From positions 1-8,917 of the forward strand of contig JAFAQO010000289.1 in NCBI GenBank assembly GCA_019246375.1: DNA of 8,917 nt. The letters run 5' to 3'. The position numbers and the translations under genes are program-made. The notes beneath the pieces were generated by a model. The model was not told the origin of the DNA, did not search any database, and saw only the letters and a list, made by a program, of their open reading frames with translations. This DNA comes from Mycobacterium sp. GTDB lineage: Bacteria > Actinomycetota > Actinomycetes > Mycobacteriales > Mycobacteriaceae. Shown piece by piece: positions 1-6,157 of the stretch (position 1 is its first letter; every line of letters starts with the position of its first letter).

Positions 1-1095
1 CGAAACACCCTTTGGAAGTGGGACTTGCGCATGCTCAACAAATACGAGCACCACCCCCGGCTAGTGAAGATCGGTTCGCGCGTGTATTTTCTCGAAGACA
101 CCAGACGAGGTGTGCTGCAGGCCTATCGCATCGAATGCGCACTGGGCAAAAGGGTCAAGCCAACCGATCCGCAGTGGGACCAGGCCTGCAAGATCGTGTT
201 GTGCGCCGCCTCGACGCACCTCTCGCTCGTGCGCCACTTCAACTGGGTGCACTTGGCGGGTGGCGCTCAGTTGGCCATTGCGACGCGCAACAGCCTCTCG
301 CGTAACCACCCGCTGTGCAGGCTGCTGTGGCCGTACATCTTCGGCACCCAGCAAAGCAACGACATGGTCACCCGCGGACAGATGGTACGCGGCGGCGACT
401 TCGAGACCATCTTCAGCTTTACCTTCGACGGCATGTGCCAGTTGTTTGACGACACTTACCTGCACTATCGCCACAGCGTCAATGACCCTGAAGAGGACGG
501 TAAGTCGCGCGGGGTGCACCTCGCCGGCTTCGAAACCCCGACGCAGCAGAACCTGCAGACGCTGTTCGACGCCATGCACCGCTTCGTGCGCAACTATCTG
601 GAAATTTACTTCCCGCGGAATGCCCCAGGCGGAAAGGACGTGCGCCGCGACCGAGAGACGATGGCTTGGCTCACAGAGCTTAACGATCGCGTTCCGAAGG
701 GAGTTGGGGTGAATCCCCAAAATTTCACCTGGGACGAATTGGCGCGAATGCTGGCGGGCCAACTGTACCTGGTGACCGTGCAGCACGAGATCCTCGGCAC
801 TTCTATGTGGAACTATCAGCTCTGGACGCACCGCCAGCCGGCGCGGATCTATCAGGATTTCCGGCCTGAGCCACTAGACGTTTACCAGCGGCTGGTCAAC
901 GCAAACTACAACCTGAACGTGCCCCGGCGCGCACTGATGGACGACTTTACTCGCGTCGCGCTTGACTGCCGCGCCAGGGCGGCGATGTTGCAATTCCAGA
1001 GCGAGCTCGCCGCGCTGCAGGCAGAGATGGACAGCCACCCACGCGCGGTATGGCAAGTCTCCCCATGCGAATTGAAGGTCAACATCAACGCCTAG
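1..1095 (+). CDS. Lipoxygenase-like protein, C-terminal catalytic part (5' end outside window)
   Basis: Lipoxygenases are non-haem iron dioxygenases that add O2 to polyunsaturated fatty acids. The frame is open to the left edge, so the N-terminus is missing; 364 residues are visible and the TTG/ATG codons at 25 and 31 are probably internal. Numbering from base 1, the signature RHFNWVH gives the His-x4-His iron pair H79 and H84, followed by LAIATRNSLSRNHPLCRLLW, which matches the plant and animal 'IATHRHLSVLHPIYKLL' block. A later segment (RGVHLAG...VRNYLEIYF) matches the plant 'HGVRL...VQEYVPLYY' region. The third His is H262 in VQHEILG. The residue four further on, Asn/His/Ser in classical enzymes, is Gly266, and the protein ends NINA rather than in the usual Ile. 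Iron binding may therefore differ, or this may be a diverged subfamily. The gene converges on the GNAT gene with 25 bp between stops. Its base composition is lower in GC in places than that of its neighbours. The family call is firm; activity and substrate are unknown. Confidence 0.85.
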   Translation, partial: RNTLWKWDLRMLNKYEHHPRLVKIGSRVYFLEDTRRGVLQAYRIECALGKRVKPTDPQWDQACKIVLCAASTHLSLVRHFNWVHLAGGAQLAIATRNSLSRNHPLCRLLWPYIFGTQQSNDMVTRGQMVRGGDFETIFSFTFDGMCQLFDDTYLHYRHSVNDPEEDGKSRGVHLAGFETPTQQNLQTLFDAMHRFVRNYLEIYFPRNAPGGKDVRRDRETMAWLTELNDRVPKGVGVNPQNFTWDELARMLAGQLYLVTVQHEILGTSMWNYQLWTHRQPARIYQDFRPEPLDVYQRLVNANYNLNVPRRALMDDFTRVALDCRARAAMLQFQSELAALQAEMDSHPRAVWQVSPCELKVNINA

Positions 1096-1120
1096 TGGGA
1101 CTTATCGGCGAGCGTTGGCG

Positions 1121-1654
1121 TTAGACGTCCGGTTCACCGACGAGGGGGTCGCCCCGGCACAGCGAGCCACTCCAGCCGTCGTGTCGCTTGCCGCGCTGTT
1201 CGACCAGACCCCGGATCGTGCCCTTCACCCGGAATCCACACCGGGTCGCGACACGCCGAGAGGGCCAGTTGCCGACCCGAGCCTTCCAGTGCACCACTTC
1301 CAGGCCCAACTCGCCGAAACCCCAGGCCAGTACGAGCCGCAGTGCGCGGGTCATCACACCGTTGCCGCGCGCCCATCGTGCCAGCCCGTAGCCAACGTCC
1401 GCGCCGCCCGCACCGTCCAGCCGTAGATCGATGCTGCCCGCGAAGCGTCCCTCATGCACGATCGCGAACGTCAGGAAGGTGTTGGCGCTCCAGCCCTCGG
1501 CGACGCGCGCCAAGAACTCATGCGCATCGGCTTCGTGATACGGCACCGGGACACTCGTCCAGCGCTGGAACTCCGGATCCTGGCACTGCGCCACGATGTC
1601 GTCGACGTCTTCGTGACGAGGACGCCGCAACAGCAGCTCGTGGCCGTCCGACAA
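1121..1654 (-). CDS. GNAT family N-acetyltransferase, RimJ/RimL-like
   Basis: A 177-residue acetyl-CoA-dependent N-acetyltransferase of the Acetyltransf_3 (RimJ/RimL) type. It opens with LLLRRPRHEDVDDI, typical of the first strand and helix. The acetyl-CoA pyrophosphate-binding loop is RWARGNGVMTRAL (residues 93-105). The usual downstream block follows: VGNWPSRRVATRCGFRVKG (127-145), then a C-terminal RGxxxDGW...SLCRGD. These proteins acetylate protein N-termini, antibiotics or small amines; the substrate here cannot be inferred. The start is uncertain. The TTG at 1654 is the first canonical start codon after the glycosylase stop (8 bp gap), and no ATG or GTG lies in frame near it. It is the last gene of the thyA-dfrA-glycosylase cluster and is probably cotranscribed. 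It ends 25 bp from the convergent lipoxygenase-like gene, with no convincing hairpin between them. Confidence 0.85.
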   Translation of the reverse strand: MSDGHELLLRRPRHEDVDDIVAQCQDPEFQRWTSVPVPYHEADAHEFLARVAEGWSANTFLTFAIVHEGRFAGSIDLRLDGAGGADVGYGLARWARGNGVMTRALRLVLAWGFGELGLEVVHWKARVGNWPSRRVATRCGFRVKGTIRGLVEQRGKRHDGWSGSLCRGDPLVGEPDV

Positions 1655-1662
1655 CTCGACTT

Positions 1663-2880
1663 CTATGGCAATTTCAGTGCCGCCTTCAGTTCGTCGGCCA
1701 GGTCGCCACGATCACCAACGGTCACGTCGCCCAAGCCCAGCCATGCCGCCATCGTCGCCAGCTCACCGGCCAGTGCAGCGGCCACCCGCGACGGCGACCG
1801 ATCCGGCTCGACGAAAGCGCCGACAACGTGCAGTGCATCGCAGGTGCGGTCGGCCTTCAGATCGACGCGACCGACCAGCTCACCGTTCAGCAGAAACGGC
1901 CACACGTAGTAGCCGTACCGGCGCTGAGCCGCGGGAGTGTAAATCTCGATGCGGTAATGGAATCCGAACAGGCGCTGCACCCGCGGCCGGAAGAAGATCA
2001 GCGGGTCGAAGGGGCACAGCAGCGCCATGCCGCGGTCGAGCCGTGGCACCGACCGGCCGGTGCGCAGGTAGGCGGGCGCCGACCAGCCGTCGACGTCGAC
2101 GCGTTCCAATTCACCGTCGGCGACCAACTTGGCGATCGCCGGCTTGACCTGCCCGGCGGCCAGCCGGAAGTAGTCGCGGATGTCGGCTTCGGTGCCCACA
2201 CCCAGCGCGGTGACGGCCCGTAGGGTTAGCTCGCGCAGGGCCTCGTCGTCGTCAACTTGGCGCGCCAGCACCTGCGCCGGCAGCACGTTTTCGGTCAGGT
2301 CGTAGTGCCGGGCGAAGCCCACCCGGGTGGCCGTCGTGAGCACACCGGAGGCGAACAGCGCCTCGGCCACCCACTTGGTGTCGCTGCGGTTCCACCAGGG
2401 TCCCTTGGCCCGGCGGGGCGCGGCGGCCAGGTGGGCCTCGATCTGCCCGGCGGTGCACGGCCCGAGTTCGGCGACGGCGGCGACGATGTCGTCGGCCAGT
2501 TGTGGGTTGGCCTTGACGATATGTGTGCCCCAGCGACCATGACGGTACTGGCGCATCCGCCAGCGCAGCAGCGGCCAGTCGTCGACGGCCATCAACGCGG
2601 CCTCGTGCGCCCAGTACTCCACCAGCAGTCGCGGCGAGCGCGCGCTATGCCCCCAAGCGGCGCGGTCCAGCACGTCGCGGTCGTAAGGCCCGAGCCGGCT
2701 GAACACCGGCGCGTAGTGCGCGCGCGCCGTCACCGACACCGAATCCAACTGCAGCACCTGGATGCGGGAGATCAGCCGCCGCAAATGTGCGCGAGTGATC
2801 GGTCCGCCGGGCCGCGGCTCGGCGAGGCCTTGCGCAGCAACGGCTACCCGCCGGGCTTGCGCACCGCTCAGTGTGGGCAT
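1663..2880 (-). CDS. AlkX/YcaQ-type winged-helix DNA glycosylase (HTH_42 family)
   Basis: A 405-residue member of the AlkZ/AlkX (YcaQ, HTH_42) superfamily, whose studied members excise alkylated bases and unhook interstrand crosslinks. The catalytic Q-x-D motif characteristic of the AlkX/YcaQ branch is seen as LQLDSVSV (Q44, D46), where AlkZ proteins have Q-x-Q. Other family blocks are [11 protein letters not shown] (88-98), tandem winged-helix segments in the middle, [14 protein letters not shown] (287-300), and the C-terminal strand region [19 protein letters not shown] followed by [13 protein letters not shown]. The length fits the family (E. coli YcaQ is about 410). The ATG at 2880 overlaps the dfrA stop by 13 bp. 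A longer frame reaching 2955 would run well inside dfrA and add residues with no family match, so the internal ATG is preferred. The stop lies 8 bp before the GNAT gene. The role in crosslink or alkylation repair is inferred from family and motif. Automated pipelines often call such genes simply 'winged helix DNA-binding protein'. Confidence 0.87.
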   Translation of the reverse strand: MPTLSGAQARRVAVAAQGLAEPRPGGPITRAHLRRLISRIQVLQLDSVSVTARAHYAPVFSRLGPYDRDVLDRAAWGHSARSPRLLVEYWAHEAALMAVDDWPLLRWRMRQYRHGRWGTHIVKANPQLADDIVAAVAELGPCTAGQIEAHLAAAPRRAKGPWWNRSDTKWVAEALFASGVLTTATRVGFARHYDLTENVLPAQVLARQVDDDEALRELTLRAVTALGVGTEADIRDYFRLAAGQVKPAIAKLVADGELERVDVDGWSAPAYLRTGRSVPRLDRGMALLCPFDPLIFFRPRVQRLFGFHYRIEIYTPAAQRRYGYYVWPFLLNGELVGRVDLKADRTCDALHVVGAFVEPDRSPSRVAAALAGELATMAAWLGLGDVTVGDRGDLADELKAALKLP

Positions 2881-3371
2881 GGCCGCCGGTAGCTGAGCAA
2901 CCGGTACCGTAGCCCCGAGCGGCTGGTCAGCCATTCGCCTATCGTCCCCAGCCACGTCTCGTCAAGCACCGGGGCCACCGCGTCGGCGTCGTCGCGCGGC
3001 AGATCGAGCTCCACCTCGGTGATCTCACATCGGGTCGCTCGCGGCATGGCGAGCGCGTAGATCTGTTCACCGCCGATCACCCAGGTCTGCTCGTCGGCGA
3101 GCGCCTGGTCAAGACTCCCTACAACCTCCGCACCCTCAGCCACGAAGCCAGTCTGGCGGCTCAGTACGACATTCCGGCGGCCGGGCAATGGTCGTACCTT
3201 GGCCGGCAGCGATTCCCAGGTTCGCCGGCCCATCACGACGGTGTGGCCCATCGTGAGCTCTTTGAAGCGGGTCTGGTCTTCAGGCAGTTGCCATGGGATG
3301 CCGCCGCCCCGGCCGATGACACCCGACGTCGACTGAGCCCAGATCAGGCCCAGCTCCGTCATAAGCGTCAT
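2868..3371 (-). CDS. dfrA: Dihydrofolate reductase
   Basis: Reduces dihydrofolate to tetrahydrofolate with NADPH, regenerating the cofactor that ThyA oxidises; it is the target of trimethoprim-class antifolates. The 167-residue product contains [16 protein letters not shown] (Met20-type loop), [12 protein letters not shown] with the catalytic acid D32 (D27 in E. coli and M. tuberculosis numbering) and F36, then [10 protein letters not shown], the NADPH/folate block [11 protein letters not shown], and [12 protein letters not shown] with the conserved Gly-Gly. It is very close to M. tuberculosis DfrA. A Gly (G24) stands where I recall Asp19 in the M. tuberculosis enzyme. The ATG at 3371 overlaps the thyA stop as ATGA, which favours translational coupling. 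An in-frame ATG at 3362 is a second possibility (164 residues) and is nearer to the M. tuberculosis start. The 3' end overlaps the glycosylase gene. Confidence 0.97.
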   Translation of the reverse strand: MTLMTELGLIWAQSTSGVIGRGGGIPWQLPEDQTRFKELTMGHTVVMGRRTWESLPAKVRPLPGRRNVVLSRQTGFVAEGAEVVGSLDQALADEQTWVIGGEQIYALAMPRATRCEITEVELDLPRDDADAVAPVLDETWLGTIGEWLTSRSGLRYRLLSYRRPCPH

Positions 3372-4168
3372 ACGGCGACGGGGGCTTTGATCGCCGGATG
3401 GGGATCGTAATTCTCGATGACGATGTCGTCGTAGGTGTAGTCGAAGATCGAATCGCGTTGCGCGAGAACGAGTTCCGGATACGGCCGCGGCTCACGGGTG
3501 AGCTGCTCGGCGACCTGGTCCTTGTGGTTGTCGTAGATGTGGCAGTCACCGCCGGTCCAGATGAACTCTCCGACTCCCAAACCGGCCTGGGCGGCCATCA
3601 TGTGGGTCAGCAGTGCGTAGCTGGCGATGTTGAACGGCACCCCGAGGAACAGGTCGGCGCTGCGTTGGTAGAGCTGACAGCTCAGCCGCCCGTCGGCCGC
3701 ATAGAACTGGAAGAACGCATGACAGGGCGGCAGCGCCATCTGTGGAATTTCGCCGACATTCCAGGCCGACACGATGATGCGCCGCGAATTCGGGTCGGTC
3801 CGCAGCAGCTCCAGCGCCGCGCTGATCTGGTCGATGTGCTCACCCGACGGGGTGGGCCACGATCGCCACTGCACACCGTAGATCGGTCCCAGATCCCCTG
3901 TGGCAGTTGCCCATTCGTCCCAAATCGTGACACCGTGCTCCTGTAGCCAACCGACATTGGAGTCGCCGCGCAAAAACCACAGCAACTCGTATATCACCGA
4001 TTTCAGGTGGACTTTCTTGGTGGTGATCAGCGGGAAGCCGGCCGACAGGTCGTAGCGCATCTGGTGGCCGAACAGGCTGCGGGTGCCGGTGCCGGTGCGG
4101 TCGGCTTTGGGGGCGCCCCGCTCGAGTACCAGGCGCAGCAGATCCTCGTACGGCGTAGCGATCGGCAC
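3368..4168 (-). CDS. thyA: Thymidylate synthase (ThyA)
   Basis: Converts dUMP and 5,10-methylene-tetrahydrofolate to dTMP and dihydrofolate, supplying DfrA's substrate. The 266-residue product has all the family landmarks: [14 protein letters not shown] (R24 phosphate binding), WDEWA and [11 protein letters not shown], the arginines of DPNSRR (R129/R130), the catalytic cysteine in [11 protein letters not shown] (C149), [13 protein letters not shown] (N180), and [10 protein letters not shown] with H210 and Y212. The C-terminus APVAV is the closing flap. It is nearly identical in plan to M. tuberculosis Rv2764c. The start is GTG at 4168: an in-frame TAA at 4180-4178, 9 nt upstream, rules out a longer protein. 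No strong Shine-Dalgarno is visible. It heads the minus-strand cluster, and its leader begins directly next to the 45 bp palindromic repeat at 4181. The stop overlaps the dfrA start by 4 bp. Confidence 0.98.
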   Translation of the reverse strand: MPIATPYEDLLRLVLERGAPKADRTGTGTRSLFGHQMRYDLSAGFPLITTKKVHLKSVIYELLWFLRGDSNVGWLQEHGVTIWDEWATATGDLGPIYGVQWRSWPTPSGEHIDQISAALELLRTDPNSRRIIVSAWNVGEIPQMALPPCHAFFQFYAADGRLSCQLYQRSADLFLGVPFNIASYALLTHMMAAQAGLGVGEFIWTGGDCHIYDNHKDQVAEQLTREPRPYPELVLAQRDSIFDYTYDDIVIENYDPHPAIKAPVAV

Positions 4169-4180
4169 GCGGTCAGCTTA

Positions 4181-4225
4181 GCGGCGATCGCAAGCGCGGC
4201 GAAGCCGGGCGCCGCGGGTCGCCGC
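4181..4225 (+). repeat. 45 bp palindrome-ended repeat, copy 1 (thyA leader)
   Basis: First of three related 45 bp units in the window. It begins GCGGCGA (4181-4187) and ends TCGCCGC (4219-4225), a perfect 7 bp terminal inverted repeat. An inner 6 bp pair, GCGGCG (4196-4201) and CGCCGC (4210-4215), could form a second stem. It matches copy 2 at 39 of 45 positions and the reverse complement of copy 3 at 41 of 45. It ends 12 bp from the thyA GTG and would be in or just upstream of the thyA leader. The element family is not one I can name with certainty; it looks REP-like. Confidence 0.7.
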
Positions 4226-4235
4226 CATAGAACTA

Positions 4236-4280
4236 GCGGCGATCGCCAGCGCGGCGAAGGCGGGCGCGGCAGGTCGGCAC
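4236..4280 (+). repeat. 45 bp palindrome-ended repeat, copy 2 (direct repeat of copy 1)
   Basis: Same orientation as copy 1 and offset from it by 55 bp, with 39 of 45 bases identical. The left end GCGGCGA is intact, but the right end TCGGCAC pairs at only 5 of 7 positions, so the terminal palindrome has decayed. Together copies 1 and 2 fill most of the divergent thyA / hydrolase intergenic region. Confidence 0.65.
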
Positions 4281-4298
4281 CGATTAATCGACGTCGAT
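4281..4298. promoter_or_regulatory. Overlapping palindromes, candidate operator/promoter region
   Basis: Two perfect palindromes overlap: CGATTAATCG (4281-4290) and ATCGACGTCGAT (4287-4298). They sit directly after repeat copy 2 and 23-41 bp before the hydrolase ATG, the only AT-rich spot in this intergenic region. A regulator site or part of the hydrolase promoter is plausible, but no regulator is identifiable and no clean -35/-10 pair is visible. Confidence 0.3.
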
Positions 4299-4321
4299 GC
4301 GTGGGGAGTAGAACGGATGGC

Positions 4322-5062
4322 ATGCCGAACATCACCGATACCGTCACGACTCCCGACGGCACCTGCACCGTCCGCCTCTTCACCCCCGACGGGGAGGGTC
4401 CCTGGCCCGGCGTGGTCATGTACCCCGACGCCGGCGGTGTACGCAAAACCCTCGAGGAAATGGCCGCCAAGCTGGCCGACTTCGGATACGCCGTGCTGCT
4501 GCCCGACGTCTACTACCGGCTCGGCGACTGGGCTCCGATTGACATGAAGACCGCTTTCGGTGATCCGGAGGAACGCAAGCGGCTGATGTCGATGATCGGG
4601 ACCGTGACACCGATGACGATGGCCATTGACGCCGAAGCCTTCTTCGATTACCTGGCTGATCGCCCGGAGGTCAGCGGGGACAGATTCGGCACCACCGGTT
4701 ACTGCATGGGCGGGCGAACGTCGCTGGTCGTGGCAGGCCGGCAGCCGGACCGAGTCGCCGCCGCCGCATCTTTCCACGGTGGCGGGCTGGTGACCGACGC
4801 CGCGGACAGCCCGCATCTGTTGGCCGACCGGATCCAGGCGGCGGTGTACGTGGGCAGTGCAGAGAACGATGCGTCGTTCACAGCCGACCATGCCGAACAG
4901 TTGGAGAAGGCGCTCACGGCGGCCGGCGTCGAGCACACGATCGAGACGTATCGAGGCGGGCACGGGTTCGCGGTCCCGGATAACGCGCCCTACGACGCCG
5001 CCGCCGCGGACCGACACTGGGCGGCGACGCGGGACTTCTTCGGCGCCCACCTGACGAATTAG
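4322..5062 (+). CDS. Dienelactone hydrolase family protein (Rv2765-like)
   Basis: A 246-residue alpha/beta hydrolase of the dienelactone hydrolase family. The catalytic triad is visible: nucleophile C128 in GYCMGG, D183 in GSAENDASF, and H214 in GGHGFAVPDNAPYD. The N-terminal region PWPGVVMYPDAGGVR corresponds to the oxyanion strand and loop, and YAVLLPDVYYR to the next strand. Family members hydrolyse lactones and esters; carboxymethylenebutenolidase activity is often written in annotations but cannot be assumed here. It is the apparent counterpart of M. tuberculosis Rv2765, which also lies divergent from thyA. The ATG at 4322 gives MPNITDTV; a GGGGAG at 4303-4308 is a rather distant Shine-Dalgarno. 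The frame is open upstream through the repeats, but that extension encodes low-complexity Arg/Gly-rich residues and is rejected. It is monocistronic as far as visible, converging on the kinase gene with 15 bp between stops. Confidence 0.9.
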   Translation: MPNITDTVTTPDGTCTVRLFTPDGEGPWPGVVMYPDAGGVRKTLEEMAAKLADFGYAVLLPDVYYRLGDWAPIDMKTAFGDPEERKRLMSMIGTVTPMTMAIDAEAFFDYLADRPEVSGDRFGTTGYCMGGRTSLVVAGRQPDRVAAAASFHGGGLVTDAADSPHLLADRIQAAVYVGSAENDASFTADHAEQLEKALTAAGVEHTIETYRGGHGFAVPDNAPYDAAAADRHWAATRDFFGAHLTN

Positions 5063-5077
5063 TTCTAAGGCACCCGT

Positions 5078-6157
5078 TCAGATACCGGCGTCGTCGGCCA
5101 CTTCGCGGGCTTTGGCGACCAGTGCGTCGATCCGCTGCACCGTCGGAGTGCCGGCGGCGGCCTTGTTCTGCGGCTCATCCAGGGCGCGGCGCATCACACC
5201 TTCGGCGATGACAGCAACCTTCCACAACCCCAGTGCATGCCAGTACTTCAGCGTCTCGGCGTCACGCCCGGTTTCCATTAGATAGAGCCGCGCCATCTCG
5301 GCCCGATCCGGAAATCCGTCGAGTGCCGCGGCGGCAAAGTCACCCGCAGTGTCCTCACCGGGCTGGGGCCAATACGCCAGCAAGCTGCCCATATCGGCCA
5401 GCGGGTCGCCGAGGGTGGAGAGCTCCCAGTCCAGCACGGCGACCACTTCTCCGGTTGTGTGCGAGGTGATCACGTTGCGCAGATGGAAGTCGCCGTGCAC
5501 CAGCGCCAATTCCTGGCGCTGCGGCGCCGCGGCGACCAGCCGTCGGGTCAGGTCGTCAAGGTCGGGCAGCTCCCGGGTTTTCGACAGCTCCCACTGCCCA
5601 GCCCAGCGCTTGAGCTGTCGCTGCGCGTACGGCTTGTGGCTGGCCAGGTCGTCCAGGCCGATCTCGTCGAGGTCAACGGCGTGAACCTTGGCCAGTGTCT
5701 TCGGCAACGAGAGTCCAATCTGCCTGCGGCGCTGTGGCGTTAACGATTCGGCGATCGACATCCGGTCCACCACCAGGCCGTCGACGAACTCCATCAGCAG
5801 CAACGGCACGTCGTCGGGTTTCTGTGGCGACCCGCTGCGCCCGGCTTCGCCGCGCTGGCGATCGCCACGGGCATCCCTGGTCAGCCCGTACACCACAGGT
5901 GTCGGAACCGCGGTGTTCTCGAGCGCGGACAGGATCCGCGCTTCCCGGGCGACATCGTGCGCCGAAGCCAACAGAGTTCCCAGCGGCGGGCGGCGCAGCA
6001 CCCACTTGCGGCCCTCGGCGTCGCGCACCAGGTAGGTCAGGTTCGACTGCCCGAGCCCGATCCGCTCGAAGTGCAATGGGCCGGTGAACGTTATCCCCAG
6101 GCGCTCAATCCAGTCGGCGATCGCAGCCGGGTCGATTCCGATGACCGCGCTAGTCAT
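5078..6157 (-). CDS. Aminoglycoside phosphotransferase-fold kinase (ACAD10/11-like kinase domain)
   Basis: A 359-residue member of the APH/choline-kinase superfamily, closest in layout to the kinase domains linked to ACAD10/ACAD11, which phosphorylate hydroxyacyl-CoAs. Visible motifs are GLGQSNLTYLV (nucleotide loop, 34-44), WVLRRPP (52-58), the catalytic Brenner motif LVHGDFHLRNV with D223 and N228, and VLDWELSTLGDPLADMG with the metal-binding D243. The ATG at 6157 overlaps the preceding SDR stop by 8 bp; an upstream frame to 6202 lies inside the SDR and is rejected. Residues about 98-112 (GDRQRGEAGRSGSPQ) are encoded by an inverted copy of the 45 bp repeat and interrupt the usual path from TPVVYGLTRD to LLLMEFVDG, so they look like a repeat-derived in-frame insertion. 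Last gene of the carboxylase-SDR-SDR cluster. The function as an antibiotic-modifying enzyme is unlikely; an acyl-CoA-type substrate is inferred from family and context. Confidence 0.88.
   Translation of the reverse strand: MTSAVIGIDPAAIADWIERLGITFTGPLHFERIGLGQSNLTYLVRDAEGRKWVLRRPPLGTLLASAHDVAREARILSALENTAVPTPVVYGLTRDARGDRQRGEAGRSGSPQKPDDVPLLLMEFVDGLVVDRMSIAESLTPQRRRQIGLSLPKTLAKVHAVDLDEIGLDDLASHKPYAQRQLKRWAGQWELSKTRELPDLDDLTRRLVAAAPQRQELALVHGDFHLRNVITSHTTGEVVAVLDWELSTLGDPLADMGSLLAYWPQPGEDTAGDFAAAALDGFPDRAEMARLYLMETGRDAETLKYWHALGLWKVAVIAEGVMRRALDEPQNKAAAGTPTVQRIDALVAKAREVADDAGI
5824..5868 (-). repeat. 45 bp palindrome-ended repeat, copy 3 (inside kinase CDS)
   Basis: The reverse complement matches copy 1 at 41 of 45 bases. 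The ends GTGGCGA (5824-5830) and TCGCCAC (5862-5868) form a perfect 7 bp inverted repeat. Compared with copy 1, the second pair has changed from C-G to T-A on both arms together, which preserves pairing. It has the same 45 bp length as copy 1, a multiple of three, and contributes about 15 codons to the kinase gene without shifting the frame. Confidence 0.7.

Noticed and set aside
61..831. A 256-codon open frame on the minus strand opposite the lipoxygenase-like gene
   Set aside because: No recognisable motifs, and the opposite frame holds strongly conserved lipoxygenase blocks; long antisense open frames are expected in GC-rich DNA.
1663..2955. Longer glycosylase reading frame starting at 2955
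   Set aside because: It would overlap dfrA by 88 bp and add residues without family similarity; the ATG at 2880 fits the family length and gives a short 13 bp overlap.
2868..3371. Possible loss of the catalytic Asp in DfrA because of the GRGGGIPW stretch
   Set aside because: The catalytic acid is in LPEDQ, a few residues later, and is intact (D32); the Gly is only in the loop before it.
4007..5062. Dienelactone hydrolase extended upstream in the open frame to 4007
   Set aside because: The extension runs antisense to thyA and through the two repeats, giving an Arg/Gly-rich segment unlike any hydrolase N-terminus; MPNITDTV at 4322 is the natural start.
5078..6157. Kinase as an aminoglycoside resistance gene
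   Set aside because: It has the HGD and DWE motifs of the superfamily, but the overall layout and operon partners match the ACAD10/11-like group rather than resistance enzymes.
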